From NCBI RefSeq assembly GCF_040869045.1, contig NC_090319.1, positions 306,640,998-306,704,997 on the forward strand: 64,000 bases of DNA, in the 5' to 3' direction. Positions within the stretch are counted from its first letter, which is position 1; the number at the start of each line of letters is the position of its first letter. This DNA comes from Eurosta solidaginis (taxonomy: Eukaryota; Arthropoda; Insecta; Diptera; Tephritidae). The notes under the pieces are model-generated. The model was not told the DNA's origin and searched no databases. It was given only the letters and a program-made list of their open reading frames with translations. Below are positions 12,400 through 24,829 of the stretch, piece after piece. A program made the translations under genes and the position numbers.

Positions 12400-13960
12400 A
12401 ATTTCTATTATACACATTATGGTTGATTCAGTAAACACATAATGCTATTTAACGAATATAAAAATCAACTAATGCTCTCTACTTGGCAGGTGATTTTTTT
12501 GTAAGAAAATAAATTTTAAAGGGCTTACAACAACGTACGCACATACAAACCTAATCTGCTTGAGCGTGGCAAGTTTAATTAAAAATTTGTTTGCAAAAGC
12601 GCATATCAATGTTCATTGTCAGCTAAATAAAATTACCTGTACATATTTATATGTATGTATGTATATATATGCTGTACACTTTTACTCAGAAAAATCCGGA
12701 ATAACAAGGAGACAAAAACAAAATCAAATAAGTAGAATGCGTATGAATGCCACTTTCAAGTCAATCGCATGTGTTCCCATGCATGATTTCGATCAGTAAA
12801 CTTAGCCGATACCTCAACCCAACCCCCACTTCTTTACCGTATTTCTCTTGCCCTTGCGCTAACACAGCTTCGCCATGCAAAAAAAAAAAACTGAAAAAAA
12901 ACGAGGTGAAACGAGAATCAAAGGCAAGGTGTGCACATAAAGCTCGTAAGAATTTTAAAATGCATGATAATCATTCGGTGATAGCACCGTGGTGGACGCC
13001 ACTACCACATGAAATTTAGTTGAACTTCAGATACGCATCACAAGCGCACAAGGCACAAACCAACAACAAAATATTCCAGCAATCACAATTACAATCGAAC
13101 TCCAACTTTGCGCTCACTCATTTGCTCGCTGTTGTGTCTGTCTGTCTGACTGTCTCTCTGTCCAACTCGCTATACGTCTTCTATACATTTACTTCATCCG
13201 CTCGTCCGTCCATACACCGGCCTATTCTGTCTTGTTCGTTCTGTTCAATTTCTGTTCATGTTGTATAGCTCTCATATCGTCAAGCTGTAAAGTCGGGTGC
13301 CACCGCCACCGTCGAATTGTGCACACCCGGACGCGTTAAATGCCAAAGCAACAATTTTTATTCTGTCAGCAAACGCGTGCCTGTATGTGTGTGGTCTCGA
13401 GCACGATCAATGCATAAGCGCGCTCCCATAAAGCTAAGGTCCAAGAAACACGCTGTATAAGTAAGTATGTCTGTGCAATCTTCATATCAGTCCGACCTTC
13501 CTCGGCCTGTAGTTGACGGTGCGGTACACCCTTTTCATTCAGCACTTCAAGCTTATAAATAGACATACAAACAACCAAACTTGCACATGTACAAATGTAT
13601 GTGAACCTATGTTTGTATGTTGACCACATGTCCATGTTTCTTGGTTGGTAAGTTGGTTACCATCTATCAGAGTTGGAAGCCGAAGTGGCTGAACGATGCC
13701 GTTAAGGTCCATGTTATTGCTATTGTTATTATGGCTCTTGCTTTCATTGTTCGCCCTTTTTATCTGAGCGCATTTTAATGCTTTGACGAACGCTAATGAG
13801 CAGGTTCACCGGCGTCATGAGCTTGTAGAGGGTTTAGCACAATAAATATTTGTATGTATGTCTGTTGTTGTTGTTGTTGCTGTATAATTATTGGCATCTA
13901 ATTAATGATTATAATGTGCTATTGAACAAACTGGGCTACAAATTAGACCAGATCGCCTTC
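12400..13960. other. no gene seen; unique-looking sequence
   Basis: Contains an A run at 12878-12898, a (TCTG/GTCT)n patch at 13134-13160 and (GTT)n at 13863-13880. Open frames up to 142 codons lie nearby but show no domain or codon bias. 13670-13850 is not low-complexity and matches none of the other repeats; it could be regulatory DNA, but there is no direct evidence. Confidence 0.4.
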
Positions 13961-14650
13961 GTTACGTTTTCGTTATCACCTTCGTTTTCTTCCATCTTTA
14001 TCTCGGACTTCGCCTTGATCTTTGCCTGAGCTTCTCCTTGGACTTGGTCTTTATCTTCGTGCTTATCTTAGCCATCACTATAGTCTCTCTTACTATCTTC
14101 GTTTTATTTATTTTTTTTCGTTTTCTTCTTGTAGCGATAAAGACTCTCCCCGGCTGTTTTTGGCGAATACTGTCGATGACGATGGTCCTTTATCCGAGAT
14201 TAATCAGATACGTTCCAGAAACTAGCACCTTTAAAGTACCAGCCAGATCATCTCAGGATAGATTTGATATGACCACTTCGAACCTTCTTATTCTGTGGAT
14301 TTTTGTTGCATCTTATGACAGTCCAACCTACTGCGAAAATATTCTAAGCCCTGGGTGTTTTGGTTCTCTTCATCTTTATTTTTGGTTTCGTTTTCGCTTT
14401 AATTTTTGTCTTCGTTTTTTCATCGTCTGTTGGTCATCAAATTTTTTTTTTTGGCTTTATCGTCATCGTTTGTATGTCCATTCGGGCTTACCAGGCTTAC
14501 TCCACGAAATTTCAAGGTAGTATTACATTTGTAGCTCCTTCTGCCACTAGCTGGTTACGGCCTCTTAAAACATGCATATATAAATCCTTGTATGTATGGT
14601 AGTTCCCAACGTCTCCGTCTCTGACTTCATCTTCTCCTTCTGACTTTAGC
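13960..14650. repeat. degenerate pyrimidine-rich hexamer region (TTCGTC/TTCATC type)
   Basis: Loose reiteration of 'cttcgtt', 'ttcgttttc', 'atctttatctt' and 'cttcttc' on the plus strand, much less regular than the tract at 3480. Hydrophobic frames of 80-160 codons here follow from this composition. Confidence 0.5.
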
Positions 14651-14819
14651 TTCTAATTAATTTCTAATAAGCGATAATGGTAGACTTCAAATGAAATAAT
14701 GAAGAGGCTAAGGTACAAAGATATCGGTGGCTCTTCGTCCGTCCAACCTTCCTCGAGGTGAGTAGAATGAGAAATACAGTCGAAGTGTTTGGCAAACCAC
14801 TAGGGCAATCACAGTATAA

Positions 14820-14948
14820 CAATTTGTTTCTAATTGAACAAAAATTTCTCCTAAATTTTGGATATTGCTTTGCCAGGACTTGTACCCATAAACTTCCGAC
14901 TGGTAGGAGGTGCACGCTACCACCACAATAAGGCGGCGACCACATACC
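14820..14948 (-). repeat. tRNA-derived SINE, head fragment
   Basis: Reverse strand reads 'gtggtggtagcgtgcacctc' (A-box region), then 'ggtacaagtcctggcaaagc' (B-box region) and 'aaatttttgttcaattagaa'. It corresponds to the first ~130 bp of the SINE. Confidence 0.7.
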
Positions 14949-15087
14949 TTAACGCAGGTAATATTCTAAGACACTTAATCCGCTGGAGTAGCAAATGTCG
15001 CTGCCAACATTTTCTCCCTTTCGACTTTATCTTTGGTTTTTTATTCCCAACAGCTTTTTGAGAATAAGAACCTTTTATCTTTCTTCT

Positions 15088-15240
15088 TGAGACGATGGTG
15101 CCATGAAGTGAGGGCAGCGTACTCCGCATACCACATGAAAGGTCCTGGGTCCAAGTCCCGGACAAAGCAACATCAAATATTTAGAACAAATCCCCTCGGT
15201 ACTGGTTCGGCCGCGCAGCTGCCGTTCGAAAATGACTTCA
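15088..15240 (+). repeat. tRNA-derived SINE, head fragment, opposite orientation
   Basis: Plus strand reads 'gtgagggcagcgtactccgc', 'accacatgaaaggtcctggg', 'tccaagtcccggacaaagca' and 'acatcaaatatttagaacaa'. A and B box equivalents are recognisable and the tail is missing. It faces the fragment at 14820-14948. Confidence 0.7.
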
Positions 15241-15284
15241 TATATATATGCTCCGCTCAGTCAATTTGAAGGGCAAAATTAACA

Positions 15285-16510
15285 AGTAAGGGAGGCTAAG
15301 TTCGGGTGTAACCGAACACTACATACTCAGCTGAGATCTTTGGAGGCAAAATAAGGGAAAATCACCATGAAGGAAAATGAACCTAGGGTAACCCAGGAAT
15401 GTGTTTGTATGACAAGGGTATCAAATGAAAGGTATTTGAGGTATTCAGGGTTTTAAAAGGGAGTGGCCCTTAGTTGTATATTTGAAGTCGTTTTCGAGAT
15501 ATCGACCAAAATATTGACCAGGGTGACCCAGCACATCATCTGTCGTGTACCGCTAATTTATTTACCACGAACAGTATTCCTGCCATGATTCCAAGGGCTT
15601 TTGATTTCGCCCTGCAGAACTTTTTCATTTTCTTCTACTTAATATGGTAGGTGTCACACCCATTTTACAAAGGTTTTTCTAAAGTTATATTTTTCGTCAA
15701 TAAACCAATCCAATTACCATGTTTCATACCTTTTTTCATATTTGGTATAGAATTATGGCATTTTTCGTAATTTTCGATATCGAAAAAGTGGGCGTGGTCA
15801 TAGTCGGATTTCGGCCATTTTTTATACCAAAATCAAATGAGTTCAGATAAGTACGTGAACTAAGTTTAGTAAAGATATATCGATTTTTACTCAAGTTATC
15901 GTGTTAATAAAAACTGGGCGTGGCTTCAACCGATTTCGCCCATTTTCACAGTTATCGTCATAGAATCTATGCCCCTACCAAATTTCACAACGATTGGTAA
16001 ATTTTTGTTCGGCTTATGGCATTGGTATTCTAGACAAATTAAACGAAAAAGGGCGGGGCCACGCCCATATAGTAATAGGAGTAACGTTCCTGTCAAATTT
16101 CATCATGATATCTTCAACGACTGCCAAATTACAGCTAGCAAAACTTTTACATTACCTTCTTTTATAATTTTATATTTTGCGTCATAAGAGCAATTTTTGG
16201 TTTTTCGAAGTTTACGATATCGAAAAAGTGGGCGTGGTTGTAGTCCGATTTTGATCATTTTAAATAGAAATATGAGATGAGTGCCCAGAAACCTACATAC
16301 CAAATTTCATCACGATACCTCAAAATTGACTCAAGTTATCGTGTTTACGGACGGACGGGCGGACATTGCTAAATGAATTTCTTTTTTCGCCCAGATCATT
16401 TTGATATATGGAAATCTATATCTATCTCGATTAGTTTATGCCGTTACGGATTACTGTTATGCGAACAAAATTAATATACTCTGTGAGCCCTTCTCAGCTG
16501 TGTATAAAAA
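15285..16510 (+). mobile_element. long non-coding interspersed repeat, second copy
   Basis: Starts 'aagtaagggaggctaagttc', with the TTCGGGTGTAACCGAA hairpin and ACATACTCAGCTGAG, and ends TTCTCAGCTGTGTATAAAAA. Blocks follow the order of the 1-1997 copy, but most of the ~130 bp array and some 3' blocks are deleted. Confidence 0.8.
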
Positions 16511-16511
16511 T

Positions 16512-16580
16512 AAAAGCACGACGCAAAATGAAAGAGAATCTCGGTCTAGATCTCCTCGGAGGTAAATCTCGACAAGTATT
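16512..16580 (+). repeat. tRNA-derived SINE, tail fragment
   Basis: Reads 'aagcacgacgcaaaatgaaa', then 'gagaatctcggtctagatct' and 'cctcggaggtaaatc'. This matches the end of the SINE family, immediately next to the non-coding repeat. Confidence 0.6.
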
Positions 16581-18320
16581 TAATTTTTTTACTACAAAAT
16601 TTGATTTAATTTAAGAAAAGAAAATTATTTTATTCGACCTCCTCCTCATATTTAACCAGCCTTGTGTCTCTCTCTTTATCTTCTAAGCCTAATTTTGTTT
16701 TCCATTCTGAGTTTCAGTGAACTCGCTTCCGTAGCATTCCTAAAACAAACTGTTAAGAAACCCTGACCACATTTCTGAACAAAAACTGTTTTTTTTTCAC
16801 ACTTGTACAGTTGGGCTAGTACCAGAAAGTGATCGTACTAGCGTGCAAAGGATTCATATCACGCAAAGGATGCCCACATCCGTAGCGCATTCCTAGTACT
16901 TCTTAGAACATAGGGACGATCTTGGACAGGTTTATAACCCTATTCTTATCCACAGAAAACTTCTGAAAATACTCGACCGATCGCAATTTTCATTATCAAG
17001 AACGACCTACTCCTCAAATTTTAGATGTGATATTGATATCGTTTAACCTTCACTTTCTATGACCAATCCGAACTTCATCCCTTAAGGAGTATAATATTTT
17101 GTAAAGAAAGATTTGTTATAAGGAAGATTTCCCTACCACCGAATGTGGGCCACCACGTAACAGAAAAATTTTCGGAAGTATTGTAAATTTGCTTTTACCT
17201 GCCTCAGGAATCGAAGCAGAGGGCATACTGCCCAGTAGAATATGGCAGCTGGGCCCTAAGGGATTTAGCGGATTTTATTACCCCATTGCGCTTTGTACGA
17301 CAACTTTTGCCAGGCAGTAGTTGGGAATTTGTTTAATGCTCGATCTCATTTGTGACTTTAGGCTGCTAATTTGGGCTGTTCAAGTTTATCTACAACAAAT
17401 TCCAATCGGTTGTCCTTTATTAACGAGAATAAGATTCGGTTAAGGCTTTCAGTTTGAGTTTGTACTGAATTCAAGTTTGTCCGATGTGCCATTCTTCAAA
17501 ATATAAAGCAAATGTTCCGTTAAGTCAGAAATTTCCGCCGCCCTCAATACATTCACCTCACATGAAAACGGCTAACTTTAAGCCCCTCCTGAATACCCCT
17601 TTTGCCTTTTACACAGAACTTTAGCAGCTTTTTCATGTAAAATATTTTTGTTATTTGATTTTTTCATTGTTGCTTTGTTGTTGTTATTTTTTGCTTTGGT
17701 GTTCAAATGCAGAATCCTACATCACCACAGCCAGTACGATGTGTCTGCGCGTGCTAACCCAACTCCGCGCATTCGAACTAAACCAAACCGGGTGACGCAC
17801 TTCTTAACTGTGTGAACGGCGATGTGTCGTGCGATCCATGTCATGCCATGTGAGGCTGTGTCATGCCGCTTAACTTTGCTTTAGTTGTGGTTTACGTTTA
17901 ATTTTTTTCTGCCCCTACGACTCCACACTTAAAAATTATTTTTTATTGAATTTTTATTTTTTATTACCACAACTTAGAGTTCGCCGCGAATCTTTGTCTC
18001 ATCAGCAGCAGCTCCCATATATCGTTTTTTTTTTTTTTTCTTTTTAATGCCTTTTCACAGTGAGACCGGTCATGAGAAGCTCATGGGAAGCACCCTTGCT
18101 AAGACAGAGTGATGCTATTGGATTTGTATGTTTTGTGTTGTTGTGATTGTGGTTTGATTGTTTTTTACCTAAGTGTGCCGCTTGCAAATTGTCATTGACC
18201 AGGAGGGAAAAAAAACAAAGAGGTAAAAGTGCCAAACTGTGCATGCGTGGCGATACATTAGACCGTTTAGGAAGAAAAATTCAAATTTTTTCTCGAACAG
18301 GCCCCAACATTTCTTTTGAA
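16581..18320. other. no gene seen
   Basis: Diverse sequence with T-rich patches (17640-17700, 18020-18045). No frame over ~70 codons with recognisable content, and no match to the repeats elsewhere in the window. Confidence 0.45.
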
Positions 18321-18322
18321 TA

Positions 18323-18845
18323 AAAAAATAGGCCTTATCTCAATTGTGAACAACCCCGGTATCCAATACGGTCTTCTTCGGCATTCGTGGCTGCTGTTAT
18401 GGCTTAAACTAATCCCGGTCAAAGAGCAGGGTACATTGATGGATGGCTTCTTCAGTAAAAATGGAGATCGTCATCCATACGAATGGGTGGATCACATGAT
18501 CATTTGATTAGTTTTACGGTTAGAAAAACGCATCTCAATGAAACATTTGTGCGTAGACAGTAAACTCACGCGCTCAGAATATATTTGAGGTATGCGCACA
18601 CTATAGACAATATGAACAGATTAAGAGCAGGCAGAGGCGATTTAAAGCCATTAACAAAGAAGCTGATCGAATCGGTGTCAGGTTCTATCGACACGAGGAA
18701 AACGATACTAGTGAAGCAACAGTACTGCAGGAAAGTGGAGGTTATATCTCCACAAAATGTAGAAGTTTGAAAACCATTTTTCTGGGGAAATATAAGCAAT
18801 TTTATCAACAACATAACCTGAAAAAAAATCAATCCCAGAATTCCC
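18323..18845 (+). repeat. direct repeat, first copy
   Basis: Starts 'gccttatctcaattgtgaac'. Includes 'cattcgtggctgctgttatg', 'gggtacattgatggatggct' and 'aatggagatcgtcatccata', and ends near 'caattttatcaacaacataa'. The second copy is at 19611-20310. Short frames inside have stop codons and no recognisable domain. Confidence 0.8.
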
Positions 18846-18849
18846 TGCA

Positions 18850-19560
18850 TTCCGTTTAATTTTTCCAAATATCTCTGTCCGTGGGCGCCTAGCGAAACTT
18901 TTTGTATTCTGTTATCTAAATTTTTAGCCTCTAGCTCATCGAGAAGCTACTTAAAACCCGGTTTCAAATTACCAAATTATTATCTAATTTTTTCGATCCG
19001 TGCGCCACCTAACCGAATTTTTTTCTCCTTTTGTTCCTTTGCCACGGTGTCTTAACCTGTCTCTGAGGTTTCATATTTGTAGCTCAATGAGAAGTTACTT
19101 TAAAATAGATCTCAAAACACCAAATTTCCAAATTCTTATCTAAATATTTCGATCCGTGCGCCACCTAACGGAACTTTTTTCTCCTTTTCTTAAATTTTCT
19201 CGGCGTCTTATCCTATCTTTGAAGTTTTACAGTTGTAGCTCAATGAGAACTTACATAAAAATCAATCCCGAAATTGCCTCCGTTACGTACGACTTTTCTA
19301 AATATCTCATCCCGTGTTCCCCCTAGCGAATCTTTTTGTACCGTGTTATCAGCTGTCATCGACCTCTGAATTAAGTTTGAAATTTCAAGTCTCTAGCTCA
19401 TCGAGAAGTTACTTAAAAACTGGTTTGAAAATTTTCAAATTCTTATCTAATTATTTCGATCCGTGCGCCACCTAACCGACTTTTTTTCTTTTGTTACGTT
19501 GTCACGGTGTTCTAACCTATGTGTAAAGTTTCAGTTTCAAGTTACTTAAAAATGGATTAC
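18850..19560 (+). repeat. ~155 bp satellite-like tandem array between the direct repeats
   Basis: The key phrase 'cgatccgtgcgccacctaac' or a variant occurs at ~18873, 18994, 19150, 19306 and 19457 (spacings 121, 156, 156, 151). Each monomer also has 'tagctcatcgagaagttact' and 'aaaattcttatctaa'-type parts. Single related monomers lie at ~32760-32930 and 34600-34870. Confidence 0.85.
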
Positions 19561-19610
19561 AAGATTTGTACGAAAAGCGGACAAACATTCAACCGACCTA
19601 ATATAAAGGA

Positions 19611-20310
19611 AATAAAAATATGCCTTATCTCAATTCGTGAACAACCCCGGTATCCAATACGCCTGCAGGAGCCTTAAATTGCTTCAGAACGAGATTCAGC
19701 GAGTTTCAATGACGACACTGCGTTAATTTTAGACATTTCACAAAGTCATACTTCAAAAAGTTAGATTAGCATTTCGTTGCCGATCTCTGGAGCATTACTT
19801 TCGACATTCGTGGCTGCTATCACGGCTTAAACTAAACCCGGTCAAAGAACAGGGTACATTGATGGATGGTTTCTTCAGTAAAAATGGAGATCGTCATCCA
19901 TACGAATGGGTGGATCACATGATCAATTGATTAGTACGACGGTTAGAAAAACGCATCTCAATGAAACACCTGTGCGTAGACAGTAAACTCACGCTTTCAG
20001 AATACATTTGAGGGCTGCGCACACTATAGCGAATATGACCAGATTAAGAGCAGGCAGAGGCGATCTAAAGCCATAAACAAAGAAGCTGCTCGAATCGGTG
20101 TCAGGTTCTACCGATAAATCTTTTTGCTGAGCAGATGCGGGTACAAGTACTGTTGTCATACCAACACGAGAAAAACGATATTAGTGAGGATATATAAGCA
20201 ATGTTTAGCACACCTTCTTCTTTTGTGAACAGCCAAAGAGAGTAGAAGAGACTTTGGCACCTATCCATGAGCAGTTTTATCAACACCATAATCTGAAAAA
20301 GTGATAGATG
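19611..20310 (+). repeat. direct repeat, second copy
   Basis: Same order as 18323-18845, with ~125 bp extra near its start ('gcctgcaggagccttaaatt' to 'ggagcattactttcgacatt') and extra sequence near its end. Either the first copy has deletions or the second has insertions. Confidence 0.8.
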
Positions 20311-21640
20311 GGTGGGTCGTGGCAAGTTAAGTTTAAGTAGGCAGAACACTCTCCTTCCCCTTTTCTCTGTCTCGGAATCAAGTGGTTCAACTTCACTTTC
20401 CACTAGGACACCCCCTAAGTAGCTTGCGTTCAAGGACCTAGCGAGAGAGAGTATTACCTTTAGTCTCATTATAAACGCTTTCTTTGGAAGTAGCAAATGC
20501 TGCCCCTCTCAGTCTGCTCTGCTATCATCACATTCCCATCACTCCTGCCCAACTATTATTGCTCCGCTACTGGCAGGGTATCCCGTCACTCCGCGGCAGC
20601 TCTCAGTTGATTCTCAGGCATTAAAACGGGATCGCACCTAGCCATTGATTTTGATATTGGTACATTGAACTAAGTAGACAAATAACAAACTTCTTCCTTG
20701 ACAAACAAAACATTCTTATCGTATCCGTATTGATATATGACCAACGATCTTGAAAGAAGACACCATCAGATTAGAGAGCCCACGGAATATTTTAAGTCAG
20801 TGTATCGTCTTTTTCCATCACTAGCGATAGATGTAATAATGTCCAGAACAAGCTTTATGCCTCTACACAGTTGGGGGGAATAAATCCAATTAGAATGCTG
20901 ACTAGGCCATATTTTGGAAATAAAGTTTACCCCATCGATACCCCTGGGGACATCTCAAAAAATAGAAGCTCCCACTGTGTTTTAAAGAGCACATGAATCT
21001 TCCATCATTGATATCGAGAAAACTTCACAAAAAACATTTTGATTTAAGCTTCACTTTAGAAAAAGTGGAAGGCAATATTTTCCAGCTTTTTTGGGAGGAG
21101 AAGAAATTGTTTTATAAAACTGTCTAATGTACATGCAGATTTGTGTTCCTAACCAATGCATTACCACAATCGCGGAAGGAAGCTGCACAAATGTTGTCTC
21201 GAGTGCTTAGTAAGCGTAGCGCTGCTGTCACTTTTGGAGTATATATTCAGAGTCGTCGCAAGCTCTTTTGGCGCCGTAAAGAATTGCAAAATTTTTTTTT
21301 TTTTTTCAAATATCATAGCTCTCTTCAATAAACTCTGCGCACAATAAATATTTTTTCTATTTCCAAAACAAATTCATTTTCTTTTTTCTTGTTCGATTTT
21401 CCAACAGTGAAGATTTTTTGGTCTTCCCTTGGCAAGTGTGATTAAGAGCCAAACCTGGTTTACCGTAGTACCATCTTGAGTGTCATTATTCGAAAACGGG
21501 ACTAAAGAATTTGTACCACGGACAGTTGTAAACATCCATGTACCAAATATAGTGTTCCCTTCAAGGGAGAAAGTGGAAGACTGAAATAGTGGTAAATAAA
21601 TAACAGTCTTCCTGGACCGCTTAGAGATAAAAATAAATAC
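20311..21640. other. no gene seen
   Basis: Mixed sequence without recognisable coding or repeat content. A T run lies at ~21290-21306. Confidence 0.4.
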
Positions 21641-21985
21641 AGTGTCGCACCTCCGAAGAGATTTTAGACCGAGTTTCACTTCCGATTTGCGTCGAGCCCC
21701 CTTAAATTTTTCCCAAAAATTAACAGACATGTTTTATGCCGACTCCGAACGTCAGTTGCAAGGCAGACGAATTTTACTGAGAAGTTGTTCATGGCAGAAA
21801 TACACTCGGAGCGTTTTCGCAAATCACTGCCGAAGGGCTACCCCGCTTAGAAAAACTGTTTTCCAATTGAAAACACTTTCTTCCAAATTTTCGATGTTGC
21901 TTTGTCCGGAACTTGAGCCCAGAACCTTCGGTGTAGTAAGCGAAATACGCTACCATCCCACCACGGCGGCAGTCCGCATCAATAA
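21640..21985 (-). mobile_element. tRNA-derived SINE, nearly complete
   Basis: Reverse strand from ~21985: GCCGCCGTGGTGGGATGGTA, 'gcgtatttcgcttacta' (A-box region), 'gaaggttctgggctcaagtt' (B-box region), 'ccggacaaagcaacatcgaa', then 'gcagtgatttgcg', 'actcggagtgtatttctgcc' in inverse form and the tail '...ggtctaaaatctcttcgg'. It is the longest of at least six pieces of this family in the window. The box A/B arrangement identifies a Pol III-transcribed SINE. Confidence 0.8.
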
Positions 21986-22019
21986 GGTTAGGTAAGGTTG
22001 AACTGCCCGGTCCATGAAG

Positions 22020-22960
22020 ACCTCATATAGACTGAATGAGTCCAACGACCAATTTGAAACCCCCTTTTGGAAACCAGAACCTACATATGTTATAAAATAG
22101 CTCCGTTCTCTTGGCCAATACCACAAGCTTTCTAGGACTTACGCTACTTGCTGCTTCCAGATCTGATAGCTGTGCCATTCCTAAAAGTTGGAGTCTTATT
22201 CTGACGAGCGCGTGGCAATAGCATAAAATGTACTCGATCATTTCGTCTTTCAACCCGCACTTCCTACATCTGCTATCACTGACTACGTTAGGTTAGGTTC
22301 AAGTGGCTGCCGTCCGCATCGGGCGGCACACCTAGGCCTTTATAGGCCAATTGTGAAACCACACGGATTTGTTCCTAGTCTTCTAATCAAACCACTTCGT
22401 TGAGTTTGTGAAGCTAACTAAGCGTCGTGTATTGACCTCAGCTATATCAGTCAGGTCTACTAGGAACATCTTGCCATGAAACGTTGCCTTCCTCTGCCGA
22501 GCGCTGGACATTCATAAAGTAGATGCCTAACAGTTTCAGGCTCTTCTTTGTTGCTGCAACTTCTACAATAATAATTAAATGGAGCGCCATTCCTTTCCGC
22601 ATGCGATCCAGTACAGACGTGACCAGTTAGAAGACCCACAACTAAGGAAAGATCCCTCTTACGGTGGGTGAGAAGCTCTATCACTGACTAGGTCTGATTC
22701 AAAAGTATGTGACGCCAAAAGGTAGTCAAAATACCTATCATGAGCCTATAATCCGCTCGCTTCAATGATAAAAATAAGACATGTTTGGTCGATCATGTGC
22801 AACTGTCGCCTTTTTTTAATCTCGCTCAATCTTAACGGTACACGCTTCGAGGGATGCGCTCTTTTTAGTTAGCTCATCCACTTTTTCGTTTCCATCAATA
22901 ACCATATGCCCAAAGACTCAGTATAGATGTCAACTTTTCCCTATCCCGATTCTTTCCAGG
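22020..22960 (-). pseudogene. non-LTR retrotransposon RNase H and C-terminal remnants
   Basis: At ~22925-22850 the reverse strand reads GHMVIDGNEKVDELTKKSAS, the RNase H 'GH..I.GNE.AD.LAK' motif. At 22684-22460 it reads RDLSLVVGLLTGHVCTG, CRSC, EEPETVRHLLYECPALGRGR, the Cys/His element after RNase H in Jockey/I-type elements. At ~22290-22025 a second tail follows: SRCRKCGLKDEMIEYILC, CHALVRIRLQLLG, DLEAASSVSPRKLVVLAKRT. Two CECPAL-type tails in a row mean two truncated elements or a duplication. Frames are broken. Confidence 0.8.
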
Positions 22961-23099
22961 GATTGCTTACACTCTAACACACTTTTTGATTTTGTGCACT
23001 TGGGGTAAAGATAAAGAGACGCTCATTACCACTTACAAATGAATTAGCCGGCTGCTTGCATGCTACACGTCCCGTAAATCGCTGGAAGAAACTACAGGC

Positions 23100-24726
23100 G
23101 GGATCCGTACAATATGTCGAAAAAAAAAAATGACCGAATATGGCCGAAAAATGTCGAAATTGGTAAACTTAAAGGAAAACTCTAAAAATAAAATTTTAAG
23201 GCAGTGTTTTATATTATGGTTGAATATTCATTAACCTGGGTCGATTTGTATGGACGAAAGTTAACCGATATAGCGCCATCGGTTTTTCGATAGGATTTGG
23301 GCTCAGGAAAAAAAGTTCCACTACGCATACACAAAAAAATAATTTTCGAGCCTACGAAATTTTTTTTTTTTTTTTGGATTTTAATTTTTAAGGTTTTTTT
23401 CATGACCTACTAAAAACATTTTCATGTATACCTTGTCCGACCCAAAAATAAAAAAAAAACATTATATTTTCATCTTCAACATTTCGAAGCATTTCTGGTA
23501 TAGTAATTTCATGTAAACTTTTAAGTTCTTTTAACAAATTATTTCTCACTGTTTTAATCTTTTGCAAGCAATTTCTATGTTTTGGCAAATATGTTCTACA
23601 CTCAGGATGACACTGGACTGTTACGGAATTAATTATTTGTGATGGTTTATCATTAGTGTTTTTGCGCGCGCTTTCAGATTGGCGTTTGTTTTATAAACTT
23701 TATTCTCAAATGCAAGCTGATCATGAGAGTGTTGAAAAGATGACTTTTTTATTTATTTTATAACTCTGTAATTGCTCGTGCCTTGCAATTGGATTGATTT
23801 TTTTCGCACCTCCATTAAAGCACATCATTATTTTGTTTTTCCAAATGAAAAACGAATCCATCTAACACTAGCTTTTGTTTCCTTTATTAGAGGTAACAGT
23901 AACAATATTTACAGACATTATACCCGATTATAAATGGAACGCTCAACGATGAAGAAAGAACAACTAATAATTTAGATTTAATAAAAGCATAGAATTAACC
24001 ATTCAGCTTTGTTGATTTTAAGAAATTTAACGTTGCCTCAGTGAGCTAAACCACTCTAGAGACATCACTTGCCAAAATAACTCGAAGCATTTTTGATTCG
24101 ATACATCAACTTGCATACCAATTTTCACAAGACTCAGTTTAACACAAGCTTCTAGAATCGTCTTAAATAATTACTATGAGTTAGCCAACGCTTAACTGCG
24201 TTTTTTGTGGAAGTAAAACATGTTTGTCAAATTTACTACTCGTATTTGCACATTGATAAGTAGCAATGTCGATCGATATATGGAACATTTATTCATCGAG
24301 AAAACCCGTCTATGTGTAGATCGATGTTTTTCTTGGAGTAGTAAACCATACATTACTCTCACTAGCTGGAAGGATATATTATTATTTACTTTTATTGAGA
24401 AAAGCTGATGATTTGTTGTGCATATTTAGGTTTACCGTTGGCTCGCATATATTTTGTTGGAGCATTTATGTACATGAATAACCCTGTGCAAAACAGAAAG
24501 AAAAATACTTCATACGAAAGAGTACATGTATACAATTCGCGCGAATTTTACACATCATTCATTATATCGTTTCGAAATTTTTTTCTTCGGCATTTTATTT
24601 TTCGATATTTTCATTTTCGACATTTTTGGTTTTCGACATTTTCTTTTTCGACATTTTCTTTTTCGACATTTTTTTTCGGCATTTTTAGTTTCGACATTTA
24701 AATTTTCTACATATCGTACCAGACCC
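23100..24726. mobile_element. possible TIR element with short unidentified frame
   Basis: Left end GGGATCCGTACAATATGTCG and right end (reverse) GGGTCTGGTACGATATGTAG are imperfect inverted repeats. Adjacent to each end are TTCGACATTTT-type repeats in opposite orientation (23120-23160 and 24590-24700). No clear target duplication. A minus-strand frame from ~23640 to 23400 reads VQCHPECRTYLPKHRNCLQK and IKTVRNNLLKELKSLHEITI; I do not recognise it. Confidence 0.35.
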
Positions 24727-24829
24727 ACTAAAGGCCTGTCAAAACACAGCTCTTACTACTGCTACGATTTGTCATCTTATGTCCCCAGAACAACATTTAT
24801 AAAGTGAGGCACCCCCATAACGAAGTGAA

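Noticed and set aside
12600..13270. Possible 5' exon or untranslated region of a neighbouring gene
   Set aside because: Unique-looking sequence, but no splice-consistent frame, promoter or homologous protein is recognisable.
14038..14520. 160-codon hydrophobic frame
   Set aside because: Pyrimidine-rich degenerate hexamer sequence; no domain, no codon bias, no splice or start context.
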